The notes below the pieces were generated by a model. The model ran no database searches and was not told the DNA's origin. It was given only the letters and a program-made list of their open reading frames with translations. From an uncultured Blautia sp. (lineage in GTDB: Bacteria > Bacillota > Clostridia > Lachnospirales > Lachnospiraceae), in the NCBI GenBank assembly GCA_900547615.1, contig URHH01000009.1, positions 1 to 42,126 on the forward strand: a stretch of DNA of 42,126 nt, read 5' to 3'. This document shows positions 8,692 to 17,124 of the stretch, one piece after another. Position numbers and translations under genes: made by a program. The number at the start of each line of letters is the position of its first letter. The stretch's first letter is position 1.

Positions 8692-9118
8692 CTTTCCCTC
8701 CTGTTATGGTAATCCTTCTGTAATCAAAGCCTTTTTCCAGATCCTTTTCGATCACGATCTCCCTGATGTTTTCCGGAAGAATCTCTTCTATAAGGTTCGC
8801 CCACTCAATGAGGCATATTCCCTGTCCGAAAAAATAATCGTCATATCCGATTTCGTCCATTTCCTCTATATCGCCGATCCGATACACATCAAAATGATAA
8901 AATGGAAGGCGTCCGCTGTCATACTCCTGGATAATCGTAAAAGTAGGGCTGCTGACAGGCTCCGTAATACCAAGTCCCGCGGCAACACCCTGGGTAAATA
9001 CTGTTTTTCCCACGCCCAGATCTCCTGTGAGTGTATAAATCTCTCCCGGGCGCGCCATTTCTCCTATTTTTTTTCCCAGAGCGAAGGTCTCCTCCGGGCT
9101 TCTTGTCTCTATAACCAT
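8672..9118 (-). CDS. tsaE: tRNA threonylcarbamoyladenosine biosynthesis ATPase TsaE
   Basis: TsaE is the small P-loop ATPase that drives turnover of the TsaBD complex. The 148-residue protein contains Walker A GDLGVGKT, the SSPTFTI segment, YHFDVYRI and LIEWANLIEE. I chose the ATG at 9118 because AAAAAGGTG precedes it. An in-frame ATG at 9181 would add 21 residues of unlikely sequence and would start upstream of the predicted transcription start. It is the first gene of the tsaE-tsaB-rimI unit. Confidence 0.94.
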   Translation of the reverse strand: MVIETRSPEETFALGKKIGEMARPGEIYTLTGDLGVGKTVFTQGVAAGLGITEPVSSPTFTIIQEYDSGRLPFYHFDVYRIGDIEEMDEIGYDDYFFGQGICLIEWANLIEEILPENIREIVIEKDLEKGFDYRRITITGGKDEDFRN

Positions 9119-9133
9119 GTTTTCACCTTTTTC

Positions 9134-9183
9134 TTGCAGAATTGTTCTTTGCATATTATAATAGAGCGAACACGGAAACACAA
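9134..9183. promoter_or_regulatory. Overlapping divergent promoters for tsaE and the cyclophilin gene
   Basis: Plus strand: TTGCAG (9134-9139), 17 bases, TATAAT (9157-9162), driving the cyclophilin gene. Minus strand: TTGTGT (plus-strand ACACAA at 9178-9183), 17 bases, TATAAT (plus-strand ATTATA at 9155-9160), driving tsaE. The two -10 elements share 9157-9160 through the self-complementary core ATTATAAT. Both spacers are optimal. The matches are direct; activity is inferred. Confidence 0.7.
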
Positions 9184-9210
9184 TACTTTTTAAAAAGGAG
9201 AATCAATACT

Positions 9211-9729
9211 ATGGCAAATCCAGTTGTTACTATTACTATGGAAAACGGCGATGTCATGAAAGCGGAATTATATCCGGAAATCGCCCCGAATACAGTCAAT
9301 AACTTTATCAGCCTTGTAAATAAGGGATTTTACGACGGCCTTATTTTCCACCGCGTCATCAACGGCTTTATGATCCAGGGCGGCTGCCCGAACGGAAACG
9401 GAATGGGCGGTCCCGGCTATACCATTAAAGGCGAATTTTCACAGAATGGCTTTGCAAATGATTTAAAACACACAGAGGGCGTTCTTTCTATGGCAAGAGC
9501 CATGCACCCGGACTCTGCAGGAAGCCAGTTCTTCATTATGCACAAAACTTCTCCGCATCTTGACGGCGCTTACGCTGCCTTCGGCAAGATCACAGAAGGC
9601 ATGGACGTTGTAAACCGCATCGCAGAAGAGGACACTGATTACAGCGACCGTCCTCTTGACGAACAGAAAATCAAATCCATGACTGTTGATACACTTGGCG
9701 TTACTTATCCAGAACCGGAAAAAATGTAA
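9211..9729 (+). CDS. Peptidyl-prolyl cis-trans isomerase, cyclophilin type
   Basis: A cytosolic cyclophilin that speeds cis-trans isomerisation of Xaa-Pro bonds. The 172-residue protein contains FHRVINGFMIQGG (catalytic Arg), the substrate-pocket segments SMARAMHPDSAGSQFFI and LDGAYAAFGKI, all characteristic. No signal peptide is seen. I chose the ATG at 9211 because AAAAAGGAG ends 10 bases upstream. An earlier in-frame ATG at 9142 lies upstream of the predicted -10. It stands alone, divergent from tsaE and convergent with the YigZ gene, 2 bases from that gene's stop codon. Confidence 0.94.
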   Translation: MANPVVTITMENGDVMKAELYPEIAPNTVNNFISLVNKGFYDGLIFHRVINGFMIQGGCPNGNGMGGPGYTIKGEFSQNGFANDLKHTEGVLSMARAMHPDSAGSQFFIMHKTSPHLDGAYAAFGKITEGMDVVNRIAEEDTDYSDRPLDEQKIKSMTVDTLGVTYPEPEKM

Positions 9730-9731
9730 TT

Positions 9732-10388
9732 TCAGCTTTCAAAGAGCTTTACTTCTCCTTCTATGGAGGCGAAGTAAAGTTCTTTTTCTTTCTGTATTTT
9801 TACCCGTCCATTCAACCCTTCTGTAATTTCCTTTTCCACAGCTTCTCTCTCCTCAGACGGAACCATAAGATGCAGAACAACCTTATCTGTATATTCGGAA
9901 TCCAGAATAGGAAGTCCTCTTTCCCCTGCAATATACTGAAGTTTTCCAATCCCTGTGTAATCCGTTGTAACAGAAAGGGAATATCCGTACTTCTTTTCTA
10001 TGACTGTGCTGTTTCCAAGCCCCTCCTGAACGGCTTTTGAATAGGCGCGCACAAGTCCTCCTGTTCCAAGAAGCACACCTCCGAAATATCTTGTTACCAC
10101 AACTGCCACATCGTATATATCTTCTCCCAGGATTACGTCAAGCATGGGGCGGCCTGCCGTTCCCGATGGTTCTCCGTCATCGCTGCATCTTGTATACTCT
10201 CTGTTTTTTCCAATGGAATACACATAGCAGTTATGTCTTGCGTCCCAGTATTTTTTCTTCATTTCTTCCAGAAACGCAAGCGCTTCCTCCTCTGTTTTTA
10301 CAGGACGCACCGTTGCGATAAATCTTGATTTTTTTTCTGTAATTTCTCCTTCTCCGCCCTGGTAAACGGTCTTATACTGTAAAAGCAT
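9732..10388 (-). CDS. YigZ/IMPACT family protein (UPF0029, DUF1949)
   Basis: The 218-residue protein has an IMPACT/UPF0029 N-terminal domain (ITEKKSRFIATV, DARHNCYVYSIG, CSDDGEPSGTAGRP, VVVTRYFGGVLLGTGGLVRAY). A DUF1949 ferredoxin-like domain of about 70 residues follows. The family is widespread, and a role around ribosomes or translation has been suggested, but the biochemical function is not settled. I chose the ATG at 10388 because GGGAGGAAG precedes it. The frame stays open upstream for 68 more codons through AT-rich, promoter-like DNA, which I reject as coding. Confidence 0.9.
   Translation of the reverse strand: MLLQYKTVYQGGEGEITEKKSRFIATVRPVKTEEEALAFLEEMKKKYWDARHNCYVYSIGKNREYTRCSDDGEPSGTAGRPMLDVILGEDIYDVAVVVTRYFGGVLLGTGGLVRAYSKAVQEGLGNSTVIEKKYGYSLSVTTDYTGIGKLQYIAGERGLPILDSEYTDKVVLHLMVPSEEREAVEKEITEGLNGRVKIQKEKELYFASIEGEVKLFES
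9741..9789 (+). terminator. Intrinsic terminator of the cyclophilin gene, embedded in the 3' end of the yigZ-family gene
   Basis: AAAGAGCTTTACTTC (9741-9755) pairs with GAAGTAAAGTTCTTT (9771-9785): 15 pairs including one G-U. The 15-base loop can add TCC/GGA pairs. A T-rich stretch follows (TTTC at 9786). It begins only 12 bases after the cyclophilin stop codon and lies wholly in the last codons of the convergent gene. Confidence 0.65.
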
Positions 10389-10535
10389 TCTCTTCCTCCC
10401 GATTTTCCCTGATTTCTTTCCTAAGTCTATCACGAATTTTCCAAAACTGCTACCCTTCCCTTCATTTCTTACATTTTCTTTCTGTTTTTGTTTATGATAA
10501 TAATCATAAATATTTATGAACTTTTTATTTAAGGG

Positions 10536-10564
10536 TTTATTTACGTATGCGAATTTGGTATAAT
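10536..10564 (+). promoter_or_regulatory. Probable promoter of the class A PBP gene
   Basis: A perfect -10 TATAAT (10559-10564) lies 26 bases before the start codon. The -35 position at 17-base spacing (TTTATT, 10536-10541) is a poor match, and the upstream DNA is AT-rich. Expression may depend on UP-like sequence or an activator. Confidence 0.45.
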
Positions 10565-10590
10565 AAAACGGATTATAAAGGAGGAATATC

Positions 10591-13140
10591 ATGAATTACG
10601 GAAAAAAAGCCACCTCGAAGAAGCGGAATTCTCTGATCTCCCGTACCTCAATGCTGGGAAAAAGAGCGCACGTTTCTTTTATCCGGGTGCTGTTCATCTC
10701 TCTCATTGCCGTATGTATAATGGGGGCGTGTCTCGGCATCGGCTCTTTTAAGGGAGTCATTGACAACGCGCCAGATGTAGATGACATAGACATTATGCCG
10801 CTGGGCTACGCGTCATTTCTTTACGATGACCACGGCAATCAGATTCGAAAACTGGCAGCTCCTGACTCGAACCGCCTTCCGGTATCCATCGAACAGATTC
10901 CTGAAGATCTGCAGCATGCAGTTGTCGCAATAGAGGACGAACGATTTTACGAGCATAACGGAATTGACGTCAGAGGTATTCTTCGTGCCGGTGTGAAAGC
11001 AATTACATCTGGAAATATTTCCGAAGGAGCCAGTACTATTACTCAGCAGCTCCTGAAAAACAATGTTTTTACAACCTGGACAAGCGAATCTACCTGGATT
11101 GAAAAATTCACCCGAAAGTTCCAGGAGCAGTACCTTGCCATTCAGGTAGAAGAAAAAATAGGCGACAAAAATGTAATCCTTGAGAATTACTTAAATACCA
11201 TTAACCTGGGCGCAGGCGCTTACGGCGTACAGGCAGCAGCCCGCCAGTATTTTAATAAGGACGTATGGGATCTGAATCTTTCCGAGTGCGCTACTCTTGC
11301 AGGAATCACGCAGAATCCAAGTAAATTTAATCCCATTGAAAATCCAAAGGATAATGCCAAACGAAGAAAAGAAGTTCTTCAGCATATGCTGGAGCAGGGA
11401 TATATCGACCAGACAAAATACGAGGAAGCCTTAAACGACGACGTATATTCCCGTATTCAGGCAGCTCAGGCGGAAACCTCAGACAGCCGCAACAAAGTAT
11501 ATACTTACTTTGAAGATGAGCTTACAGACCAGATCATCAATGACCTTATGAATATTAAGGGGTACACAAAAACCCAGGCAAGAAACCTTCTGTACAGCGG
11601 CGGTCTTAAAATTATGACAACACAGGATCCGAACATTCAGAAAATTCTTGATGAGGAATATGCAAACCCGGAAAACTATCCGGCAAACACACAGTATGCC
11701 CTTGATTACGCACTGACTGTGACAGATCCTGAAGGAAATGAAGTCAATTACAGCAAGGAAATGCTGAAACTGTTTTTCCAGAATGAAGATCCTGAATTTG
11801 ACCTTCTGTTCAGTTCCAAAGAAGAGGGACAGACTTACGTGGACCGTTACAAAGCAAGTATCCTTTCTGACGGAAGCAAAGTCGTTGCAGAGCGCGTAAA
11901 CTTTGCGCCGCAGCCTCAGTCTTCCATGAGCGTTATCGACCAGCACACAGGATATGTGAAGGCGATCATCGGCGGACGCGGCGAGAAAACAGCGAGCCTT
12001 ACCCTGAACCGGGCAACAGACACGACACGTCAGCCAGGTTCTACCTTCAAAATTGTTTCCACATACGCTCCCGCATTAAATGAAATGGGAATGTCCCTTG
12101 CAACAACGTATGAAGACAAAGAGATTTTCTATCCTGACGGTTCTCCTGTAAACAACTACTCAAGAACATACAGCGACAGCTGGATGACTATCCGTCAGGC
12201 AATCAGAAGCTCCATCAACACAGTGGCAGTTCAGTGTCTGGAAGACGTCACTCCGGAACTTGGACTGAAATATCTCGATAACTTCGGATTTACAACACTT
12301 GCCCACGGTGAGACAGACGAAAACGGAAACGTCTACACAGATGCCAACCTTTCTACAGCTCTGGGCGGTATTACAAGCGGTGTTACAAACGTAGAACTCT
12401 GTGCTGCTTACGCTTCCATTGCAAACAGCGGAAATTATATTAAACCGATTTACTACACACAGATTCTTGACCACAACGGAAACGTACTTATTGACAACAC
12501 TTCCGCAGAGCGTTCTGTAATTAAAGAAAGCACCGCATGGCTTCTCACAAACGCTATGGAAGACGTTGTTCAGAATGGTACAGGTACAGCCTGCCAGCTT
12601 GACAATATGCCGGTTGCAGGCAAGACAGGTACGACAGACGATTACAATGACCTCTGGTTTGTGGGATACACACCATATTACACCTGTGCCGTATGGTCCG
12701 GCTTTGACAACAACGAAAAGCTTCCAGAAGACGCAAGGAATTTCCACAAAAACTTATGGCGCAAGGTTATGACCCGTATCCACGAAGGACTGGAATACAA
12801 AGAATTCGAACAGCCCGCAAGTGTGGAAAACACAAGTGTCTGCGAGGAAACAGGACTTCTTCCAAGAGCAGGCTGTCCTGTTATCACGGAATACTTTGAT
12901 GTAGGAACGCTTCCTACAGAATACTGTGACCAGCACTTCTATGAACCGCCGGAAGAAGAGGAATTCATAGAATATGAAGTCACTCCAACACCGGAAGGCG
13001 AAATGCCGGATCCGGAAAATCCGGACGGCAATGGCGACAGTCAGGGCGGTGATGGAAACGGTGAGAATCCGGGAGGCGGCGATGACGGCTCCGGTGAAAA
13101 TCCAGACGGTGACGGCGACGACATCACTTATTACGATTAA
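10591..13140 (+). CDS. Class A penicillin-binding protein (glycosyltransferase/transpeptidase)
   Basis: A bifunctional peptidoglycan synthase of 849 residues. A short basic cytoplasmic tail and one membrane segment (about 30-52) come first. The GT51 domain follows, with catalytic Glu115 in EDERFYEHNG, EGASTITQQLLKN and NTINLGAGAYGVQAAA. The transpeptidase domain has Ser484 in QPGSTFKI, the SIN triad in RSSINT and Lys678 in GKTGTTDDYN. The protein ends in a low-complexity Gly/Asp/Asn/Glu tail (about 795-849) that is probably disordered in the wall. The start has AAAGGAGG 6 bases upstream. It is a single-gene unit closed by a strong terminator. Confidence 0.96.
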   Translation: MNYGKKATSKKRNSLISRTSMLGKRAHVSFIRVLFISLIAVCIMGACLGIGSFKGVIDNAPDVDDIDIMPLGYASFLYDDHGNQIRKLAAPDSNRLPVSIEQIPEDLQHAVVAIEDERFYEHNGIDVRGILRAGVKAITSGNISEGASTITQQLLKNNVFTTWTSESTWIEKFTRKFQEQYLAIQVEEKIGDKNVILENYLNTINLGAGAYGVQAAARQYFNKDVWDLNLSECATLAGITQNPSKFNPIENPKDNAKRRKEVLQHMLEQGYIDQTKYEEALNDDVYSRIQAAQAETSDSRNKVYTYFEDELTDQIINDLMNIKGYTKTQARNLLYSGGLKIMTTQDPNIQKILDEEYANPENYPANTQYALDYALTVTDPEGNEVNYSKEMLKLFFQNEDPEFDLLFSSKEEGQTYVDRYKASILSDGSKVVAERVNFAPQPQSSMSVIDQHTGYVKAIIGGRGEKTASLTLNRATDTTRQPGSTFKIVSTYAPALNEMGMSLATTYEDKEIFYPDGSPVNNYSRTYSDSWMTIRQAIRSSINTVAVQCLEDVTPELGLKYLDNFGFTTLAHGETDENGNVYTDANLSTALGGITSGVTNVELCAAYASIANSGNYIKPIYYTQILDHNGNVLIDNTSAERSVIKESTAWLLTNAMEDVVQNGTGTACQLDNMPVAGKTGTTDDYNDLWFVGYTPYYTCAVWSGFDNNEKLPEDARNFHKNLWRKVMTRIHEGLEYKEFEQPASVENTSVCEETGLLPRAGCPVITEYFDVGTLPTEYCDQHFYEPPEEEEFIEYEVTPTPEGEMPDPENPDGNGDSQGGDGNGENPGGGDDGSGENPDGDGDDITYYD

Positions 13141-13150
13141 TTTTATGCAC

Positions 13151-13186
13151 AAAAAATACAGCCACAATCCTGCGGCTGTATTTTTT
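13151..13186. terminator. Bidirectional intrinsic terminator between the PBP gene and the ROK kinase gene
   Basis: AAAAAATACAGCC (13151-13163) and GGCTGTATTTTTT (13174-13186) form a perfect inverted repeat, with CA/TG inside the loop. Each strand ends its stem in a T run, so it can stop the plus-strand PBP transcript and the minus-strand kinase transcript. Confidence 0.9.
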
Positions 13187-13192
13187 ATGCTG

Positions 13193-14128
13193 TTAAAGTA
13201 CCATTTTAGCTGCGCCGTAAATTCCCGCATCGTTTCCGAGACTTGCAATAACGATCGGAGTCTCTTTGCAGGCAGAAAACGCATATTTTTTATAATGAGA
13301 AGCAATACAGTCAATGAGAGGCTGTCCTGCTTTGGAAACACCTCCGCCAATTACGATCGTCTCCGGATCGACTACTGCAGTAAACATGGCGAGAGCGCCT
13401 CCCAGAATTTCTCCTACCTTATCCATTACACGTACCGAAAGCGCATCTCCGCTTTTGTACCCGTCCAGAACTGCTTTTGCAGACAGCTCTTTTTCCTCTC
13501 TTAAAACACTCGGCTCTTCTGAAGACGCAAGCTCCTGTTTTGCAAGACGTACAATACCGGTTGCGGAAGTATACTGCTCCAGACAGCCCTTATTCCCGCA
13601 GTTACATGTTTCTGTCTCATCGTGCATAACATTTGCATGACCGATTTCCCCGCCTGCACCGTGATGACCGGCAACAACCTTTCCATCTACAATAATTCCG
13701 CCGCCCACACCTGTTCCAAGTGTGACGAGGATCACGTTTTTCGCGCCTGCTGCCGCACCTTTCCACGCTTCTCCGAGAGCCGCTACATTGGCGTCATTTC
13801 CCACTTTTACATTGAGGCCAGTCAGTTCGTTCAGCTCTTTGGAAAGCTTCTTATATCCCCAGAAAAGATTGACAGCGGCGATCACGTCTCCCTCTGCATT
13901 TACAGGACCCGGAACTCCGATCCCGATTCCGTCAACCTCCTCTTTGGAAATATTTTTTTCTGCCAGCTTTGCTTCTATTGTCTTTGCAACATCCGGAACA
14001 ATTTCAGAACCGCTGTTTTCTGTTCTTGTAGGAATTTCCCATTTTTCCACCAATGTTCCGTCTGTTTTAAAAAGTCCGCATTTTACAGTCGTTCCTCCTA
14101 CGTCAATACCAAAGCAATATAAACTCAT
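13193..14128 (-). CDS. ROK-family glucokinase
   Basis: Phosphorylates glucose at C6 (probable; some ROK kinases use other hexoses or HexNAc). The 311-residue protein shows the ATP motif DVGGTTVKCG, sugar-binding NDANVAALGE, phosphate motif LGTGVGGGI and the ROK signature with the zinc site CNCGNKGCLE. The ExGH motif is GEIGHANVM. It is 35 bases downstream of hprK and likely co-transcribed with it. That places a glucose kinase beside the regulator of PTS-linked catabolite control. No repressor-type DNA-binding domain is attached. Confidence 0.92.
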   Translation of the reverse strand: MSLYCFGIDVGGTTVKCGLFKTDGTLVEKWEIPTRTENSGSEIVPDVAKTIEAKLAEKNISKEEVDGIGIGVPGPVNAEGDVIAAVNLFWGYKKLSKELNELTGLNVKVGNDANVAALGEAWKGAAAGAKNVILVTLGTGVGGGIIVDGKVVAGHHGAGGEIGHANVMHDETETCNCGNKGCLEQYTSATGIVRLAKQELASSEEPSVLREEKELSAKAVLDGYKSGDALSVRVMDKVGEILGGALAMFTAVVDPETIVIGGGVSKAGQPLIDCIASHYKKYAFSACKETPIVIASLGNDAGIYGAAKMVL

Positions 14129-14163
14129 GATTTCTTTCCTTTCTTCTGTCTCTTATTATCACC

Positions 14164-15096
14164 TTAATTTCCGCGTTTTTTTGCAATATTTGCCTGCACG
14201 CGCTTATACAGCTCCTCTGCTGCATTATAGCCCATCTTCTTCTGTCTGTGGTTGACAGCGGCAGATTCTACAATAACGGCAAGATTCCGTCCCGGGCGGA
14301 TCGGCAGGGAATGGCAGACAATCTTATTTCCAAGATACTCTGTGTACTCCTCCTGAAGTCCAAGACGGTCGTATTCCTTATCCTTATCCCATTCTTCCAG
14401 CTTGATCACAAGGTCTACAGACTGAGTATCCTTTACACTTTCCACACCGAATAAGGTTTTTACGTCAATAATGCCGATGCCGCGCAGCTCGATAAAATGT
14501 CTCGTAATGTCAGGCGCAGAACCTACAAGCGTCACATCGCTTACTTTTCGAAGCTCTACCACATCGTCGCTTACAAGGCGGTGTCCTCTTTTGATCAGTT
14601 CCAGGGCAGCCTCGCTTTTTCCGATCCCGCTCTCGCCTGTGATCAGAACGCCCTCTCCGTATACGTCTACAAGAACGCCGTGAATGGAAATACACGGAGC
14701 AAGCTGCACACCAAGCCAGCGGATGATCTCAGCCATAAAGCTGGAGGTTGTCCTGTCTGTAACAAAAATCGGGACCTTATATTTAATAGCCAGGTCGATC
14801 ATATCCTGTGACGGTCTTGTCATAGTGCTGAAGATCACACAGGGAATTTTGCTGGAAATAAACCTCTCATATTTGAAAAGCCGTTCTGCGTCGCTTAACT
14901 GCATCAGATACGTAAATTCCACATATCCGATAATCTGTACTCTCTCATTTGCGAAATGCTCCAGATACCCGGTAAGCTGCAGAGCCGGACGGTTGATCTC
15001 CGCTGTTTTAATAAAAATTTCAGACAGGTCAAGCTCCGGAGTTAAATTTGTAAGCTCCAGCTCCTGAACCATCTTTGTCAACTGCACACCCTTCAT
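14164..15096 (-). CDS. hprK: HPr kinase/phosphorylase
   Basis: HprK phosphorylates and dephosphorylates Ser46 of HPr, setting CcpA-dependent catabolite repression in Firmicutes. The 310-residue protein has the N-terminal HprK domain, then Walker A GESGIGKS (about residues 150-157) in the C-terminal kinase domain and the family signature ELRGIGIIDVKTLFG. I chose the ATG at 15096 because GAGGAGA lies 6-7 bases upstream. An ATG at 15111 would add five residues and put that RBS inside the gene. It has its own promoter overlapping the end of uvrC. Confidence 0.95.
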   Translation of the reverse strand: MKGVQLTKMVQELELTNLTPELDLSEIFIKTAEINRPALQLTGYLEHFANERVQIIGYVEFTYLMQLSDAERLFKYERFISSKIPCVIFSTMTRPSQDMIDLAIKYKVPIFVTDRTTSSFMAEIIRWLGVQLAPCISIHGVLVDVYGEGVLITGESGIGKSEAALELIKRGHRLVSDDVVELRKVSDVTLVGSAPDITRHFIELRGIGIIDVKTLFGVESVKDTQSVDLVIKLEEWDKDKEYDRLGLQEEYTEYLGNKIVCHSLPIRPGRNLAVIVESAAVNHRQKKMGYNAAEELYKRVQANIAKKRGN

Positions 15097-15131
15097 ATGT
15101 CGTCTCCTCATTTCTCTTCTGATATGTCAAT

Positions 15132-15160
15132 ATTGTACCATGAATCCCTTTGTACTTCAA
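15132..15160 (-). promoter_or_regulatory. Promoter of hprK, overlapping the uvrC stop codon
   Basis: Minus strand: TTGAAG (plus-strand CTTCAA, 15155-15160), 17 bases, TACAAT (plus-strand ATTGTA, 15132-15137). The -35 lies over the last bases of uvrC. hprK may therefore be made both from this promoter and by read-through from uvrC. Confidence 0.6.
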
Positions 15161-17028
15161 CGCTTTCCATTTTCCATTTCCTCTTTTCCGTGGAAAAATT
15201 CATATACCTTTTCCGCGCTTGACGCATTCATGCTCTCCGTATGAAGAAGTTCCTCAAAAGAAGCGTCCCGGATATTTTCCAGAGATTTGAATTTCCGCAT
15301 CAGCGCCTTTCTTCTCGTCTCTCCGATTCCCGGAATATCATCAAGAACAGAATGCACCTGCCCCTTGCTTCTAAGAGAGCGGTGGTATTCAATAGCAAAA
15401 CGGTGCGCCTCGTCCTGAATCCTTGTAATGAGCCGGAACCCCTCACTTGAAGTATCGATGGGTATTTCCACATTATTATAATATAACCCTCTTGTTCTGT
15501 GATGATCGTCTTTTACCATGCCGCAGACAGGAAGAGAAATCCCAAGCTTATCCAGAACTTTCAGAGCAATATTTACCTGACCTCTTCCGCCGTCCATTAA
15601 AATCAGATCCGGCAGTCTGGAAAAGCTGTCAAATTCCCCTGTACTTTCATGGGTAAACCGTCTTGTGAGCACTTCCTCCATACTTGCATAATCGTTTGCA
15701 CCCTGCACCCATTTAATCTTAAACTTCCTGTAATCGCTTTTTTTCGGCTTTCCTTTTTCATAGACAACCATAGAACCAACCGATTCAAATCCGCTGATAT
15801 TGGAAATATCAAAGGCTTCCATACGGGAAAGACCGGAAAGACCGAGCCAGTCTTCAATCTCTTTTACTGCTCCGATGGTCCTTCCTTCTTCCCGTTTGAT
15901 GCGCTCTCTGTCCTTTTCCAGAACCATTCTCGCATTTTCCTCCGCAAGCTCCACCAGCTTTTCTTTTGTCCCTTTTTTCGGAACATGAATATGTACCTTC
16001 TGCCCTCTTCTCGCAGTCAGCCACTCTTCAATAAGCTCCCTGTCCTCTATTTCTCTCTGAAGCACGATCTCCCCCGGTATAAATGGCGTTCCTGCGTAAA
16101 ACTGCTTCATAAAGCTTGAAAGCACCTGAGCTCTCGTATCTCCTCTTGCAACCCGCAGAAAGAAATGCTCTCTTCCGATAAGCTTTCCTCCCCGGATAAA
16201 GAACACCTGCACTACTGCGTCCTGCTCTCTCAAGTCCTCGCTGTCGTCCATAGAAGCCGCTATGACGTCTTTATTTTCTTCTCCATAGGAAGTGATCTTC
16301 TGACGCTCCCCTATTTTCTGTATGCTCCGGATCAGATCCCGGTATCCCACAGCATCCTCAAACCGCATTTCCTCTGAGGCTTTCTGCATTTTCTCTGTTA
16401 AATCTGCAATCGTATCCTGAAAATTCCCGTTTAAAAATCTTAAAACCTGATCAATGTTTTTCCTGTACTCCTCCTTTGTCACATTTCCCTGACAGGGAGC
16501 GGTACACTGATTCATATGATAATAAAGACAGGGTCTGTCCTTTTTACAGTCTCTGGGAAGCACACGGTTACAGGAACGCACCATATAAAGCTTTCTCACA
16601 AGCTCGATCACATCTTTTACAGCCCCTGCGCTCGTGTACGGTCCGAAATATTTGCACTTATCCTTTTTCATTCTTCTTGCAAACAGCACCCTCGGAAATT
16701 CCTCATTTACTGTCACCTTTATAAAAGGATAGCTCTTATCGTCCTTCAGCATGGTATTGTACTTTGGTCTGTGCTCTTTTATGAGATTACACTCCAGCAC
16801 AAGGGCTTCCAGCTCGGAATCTGTGATAATATATTCAAATCGTGCAATATGCGTTACCATCTGCTCAATTTTTGCCCCTTTGCTGCGGCTGCTCTGAAAA
16901 TACTGGCGCACTCTGTTTTTCAGACTGACTGCTTTTCCTATATAAATAATGTCGTCTTTTTCATCGTGCATAATATAGACTCCCGGCTTTGCCGGAAGCT
17001 TTTTCAGTTCTTCCTCTATCTGAAACAT
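15157..17028 (-). CDS. uvrC: UvrABC excision nuclease subunit C
   Basis: UvrC makes both incisions in nucleotide excision repair. The 623-residue protein opens with a GIY-YIG nuclease domain (GVYIMHDEKDDIIYIGKA, about 16-33). It then has a Cys-rich segment (CLYYHMNQCTAPCQG), a UVR motif near 200-235 and the RNase H-like endonuclease domain with EAFDISNISG and LPDLILMDGGRGQVN. It ends with helix-hairpin-helix motifs (DDIPGIGETRRKALM). GGAGGGGATT precedes the ATG. It lies between ftsH (upstream, separated by a terminator) and hprK. Confidence 0.96.
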   Translation of the reverse strand: MFQIEEELKKLPAKPGVYIMHDEKDDIIYIGKAVSLKNRVRQYFQSSRSKGAKIEQMVTHIARFEYIITDSELEALVLECNLIKEHRPKYNTMLKDDKSYPFIKVTVNEEFPRVLFARRMKKDKCKYFGPYTSAGAVKDVIELVRKLYMVRSCNRVLPRDCKKDRPCLYYHMNQCTAPCQGNVTKEEYRKNIDQVLRFLNGNFQDTIADLTEKMQKASEEMRFEDAVGYRDLIRSIQKIGERQKITSYGEENKDVIAASMDDSEDLREQDAVVQVFFIRGGKLIGREHFFLRVARGDTRAQVLSSFMKQFYAGTPFIPGEIVLQREIEDRELIEEWLTARRGQKVHIHVPKKGTKEKLVELAEENARMVLEKDRERIKREEGRTIGAVKEIEDWLGLSGLSRMEAFDISNISGFESVGSMVVYEKGKPKKSDYRKFKIKWVQGANDYASMEEVLTRRFTHESTGEFDSFSRLPDLILMDGGRGQVNIALKVLDKLGISLPVCGMVKDDHHRTRGLYYNNVEIPIDTSSEGFRLITRIQDEAHRFAIEYHRSLRSKGQVHSVLDDIPGIGETRRKALMRKFKSLENIRDASFEELLHTESMNASSAEKVYEFFHGKEEMENGKR

Positions 17029-17080
17029 ATGGAAATCCCCTCCATTCTGTTATGATCTTAATATAGCGCTATGGCAAAAT

Positions 17081-17108
17081 AGAAAGAAAACCGGGAAATT
17101 TCCCGGTT
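17081..17108 (-). terminator. Intrinsic terminator of ftsH
   Basis: AACCGGGAAATTTCCCGGTT (17089-17108) is a perfect 20-base palindrome. On the minus strand it is followed by TTTTCTTTCT. It lies 16 bases beyond the ftsH stop codon and separates it from uvrC. Confidence 0.85.
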
Positions 17109-17124
17109 CTCTGTGATTCTCATT

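Noticed and set aside
10389..10592. N-terminal extension of the YigZ-family protein to 286 residues
   Set aside because: The extra 68 codons are AT-rich, lie in the promoter region of the PBP gene and are not part of the family; a strong RBS supports the ATG at 10388.
12160..12747. 195-codon minus-strand open frame inside the PBP gene
   Set aside because: Fully antisense to conserved transpeptidase sequence, cysteine/valine-rich composition typical of reverse reading, no RBS.
17063..17072. Palindrome ATAGCGCTAT between ftsH and uvrC
   Set aside because: Only 10 bases, no second copy or promoter relation that I can defend as an operator.
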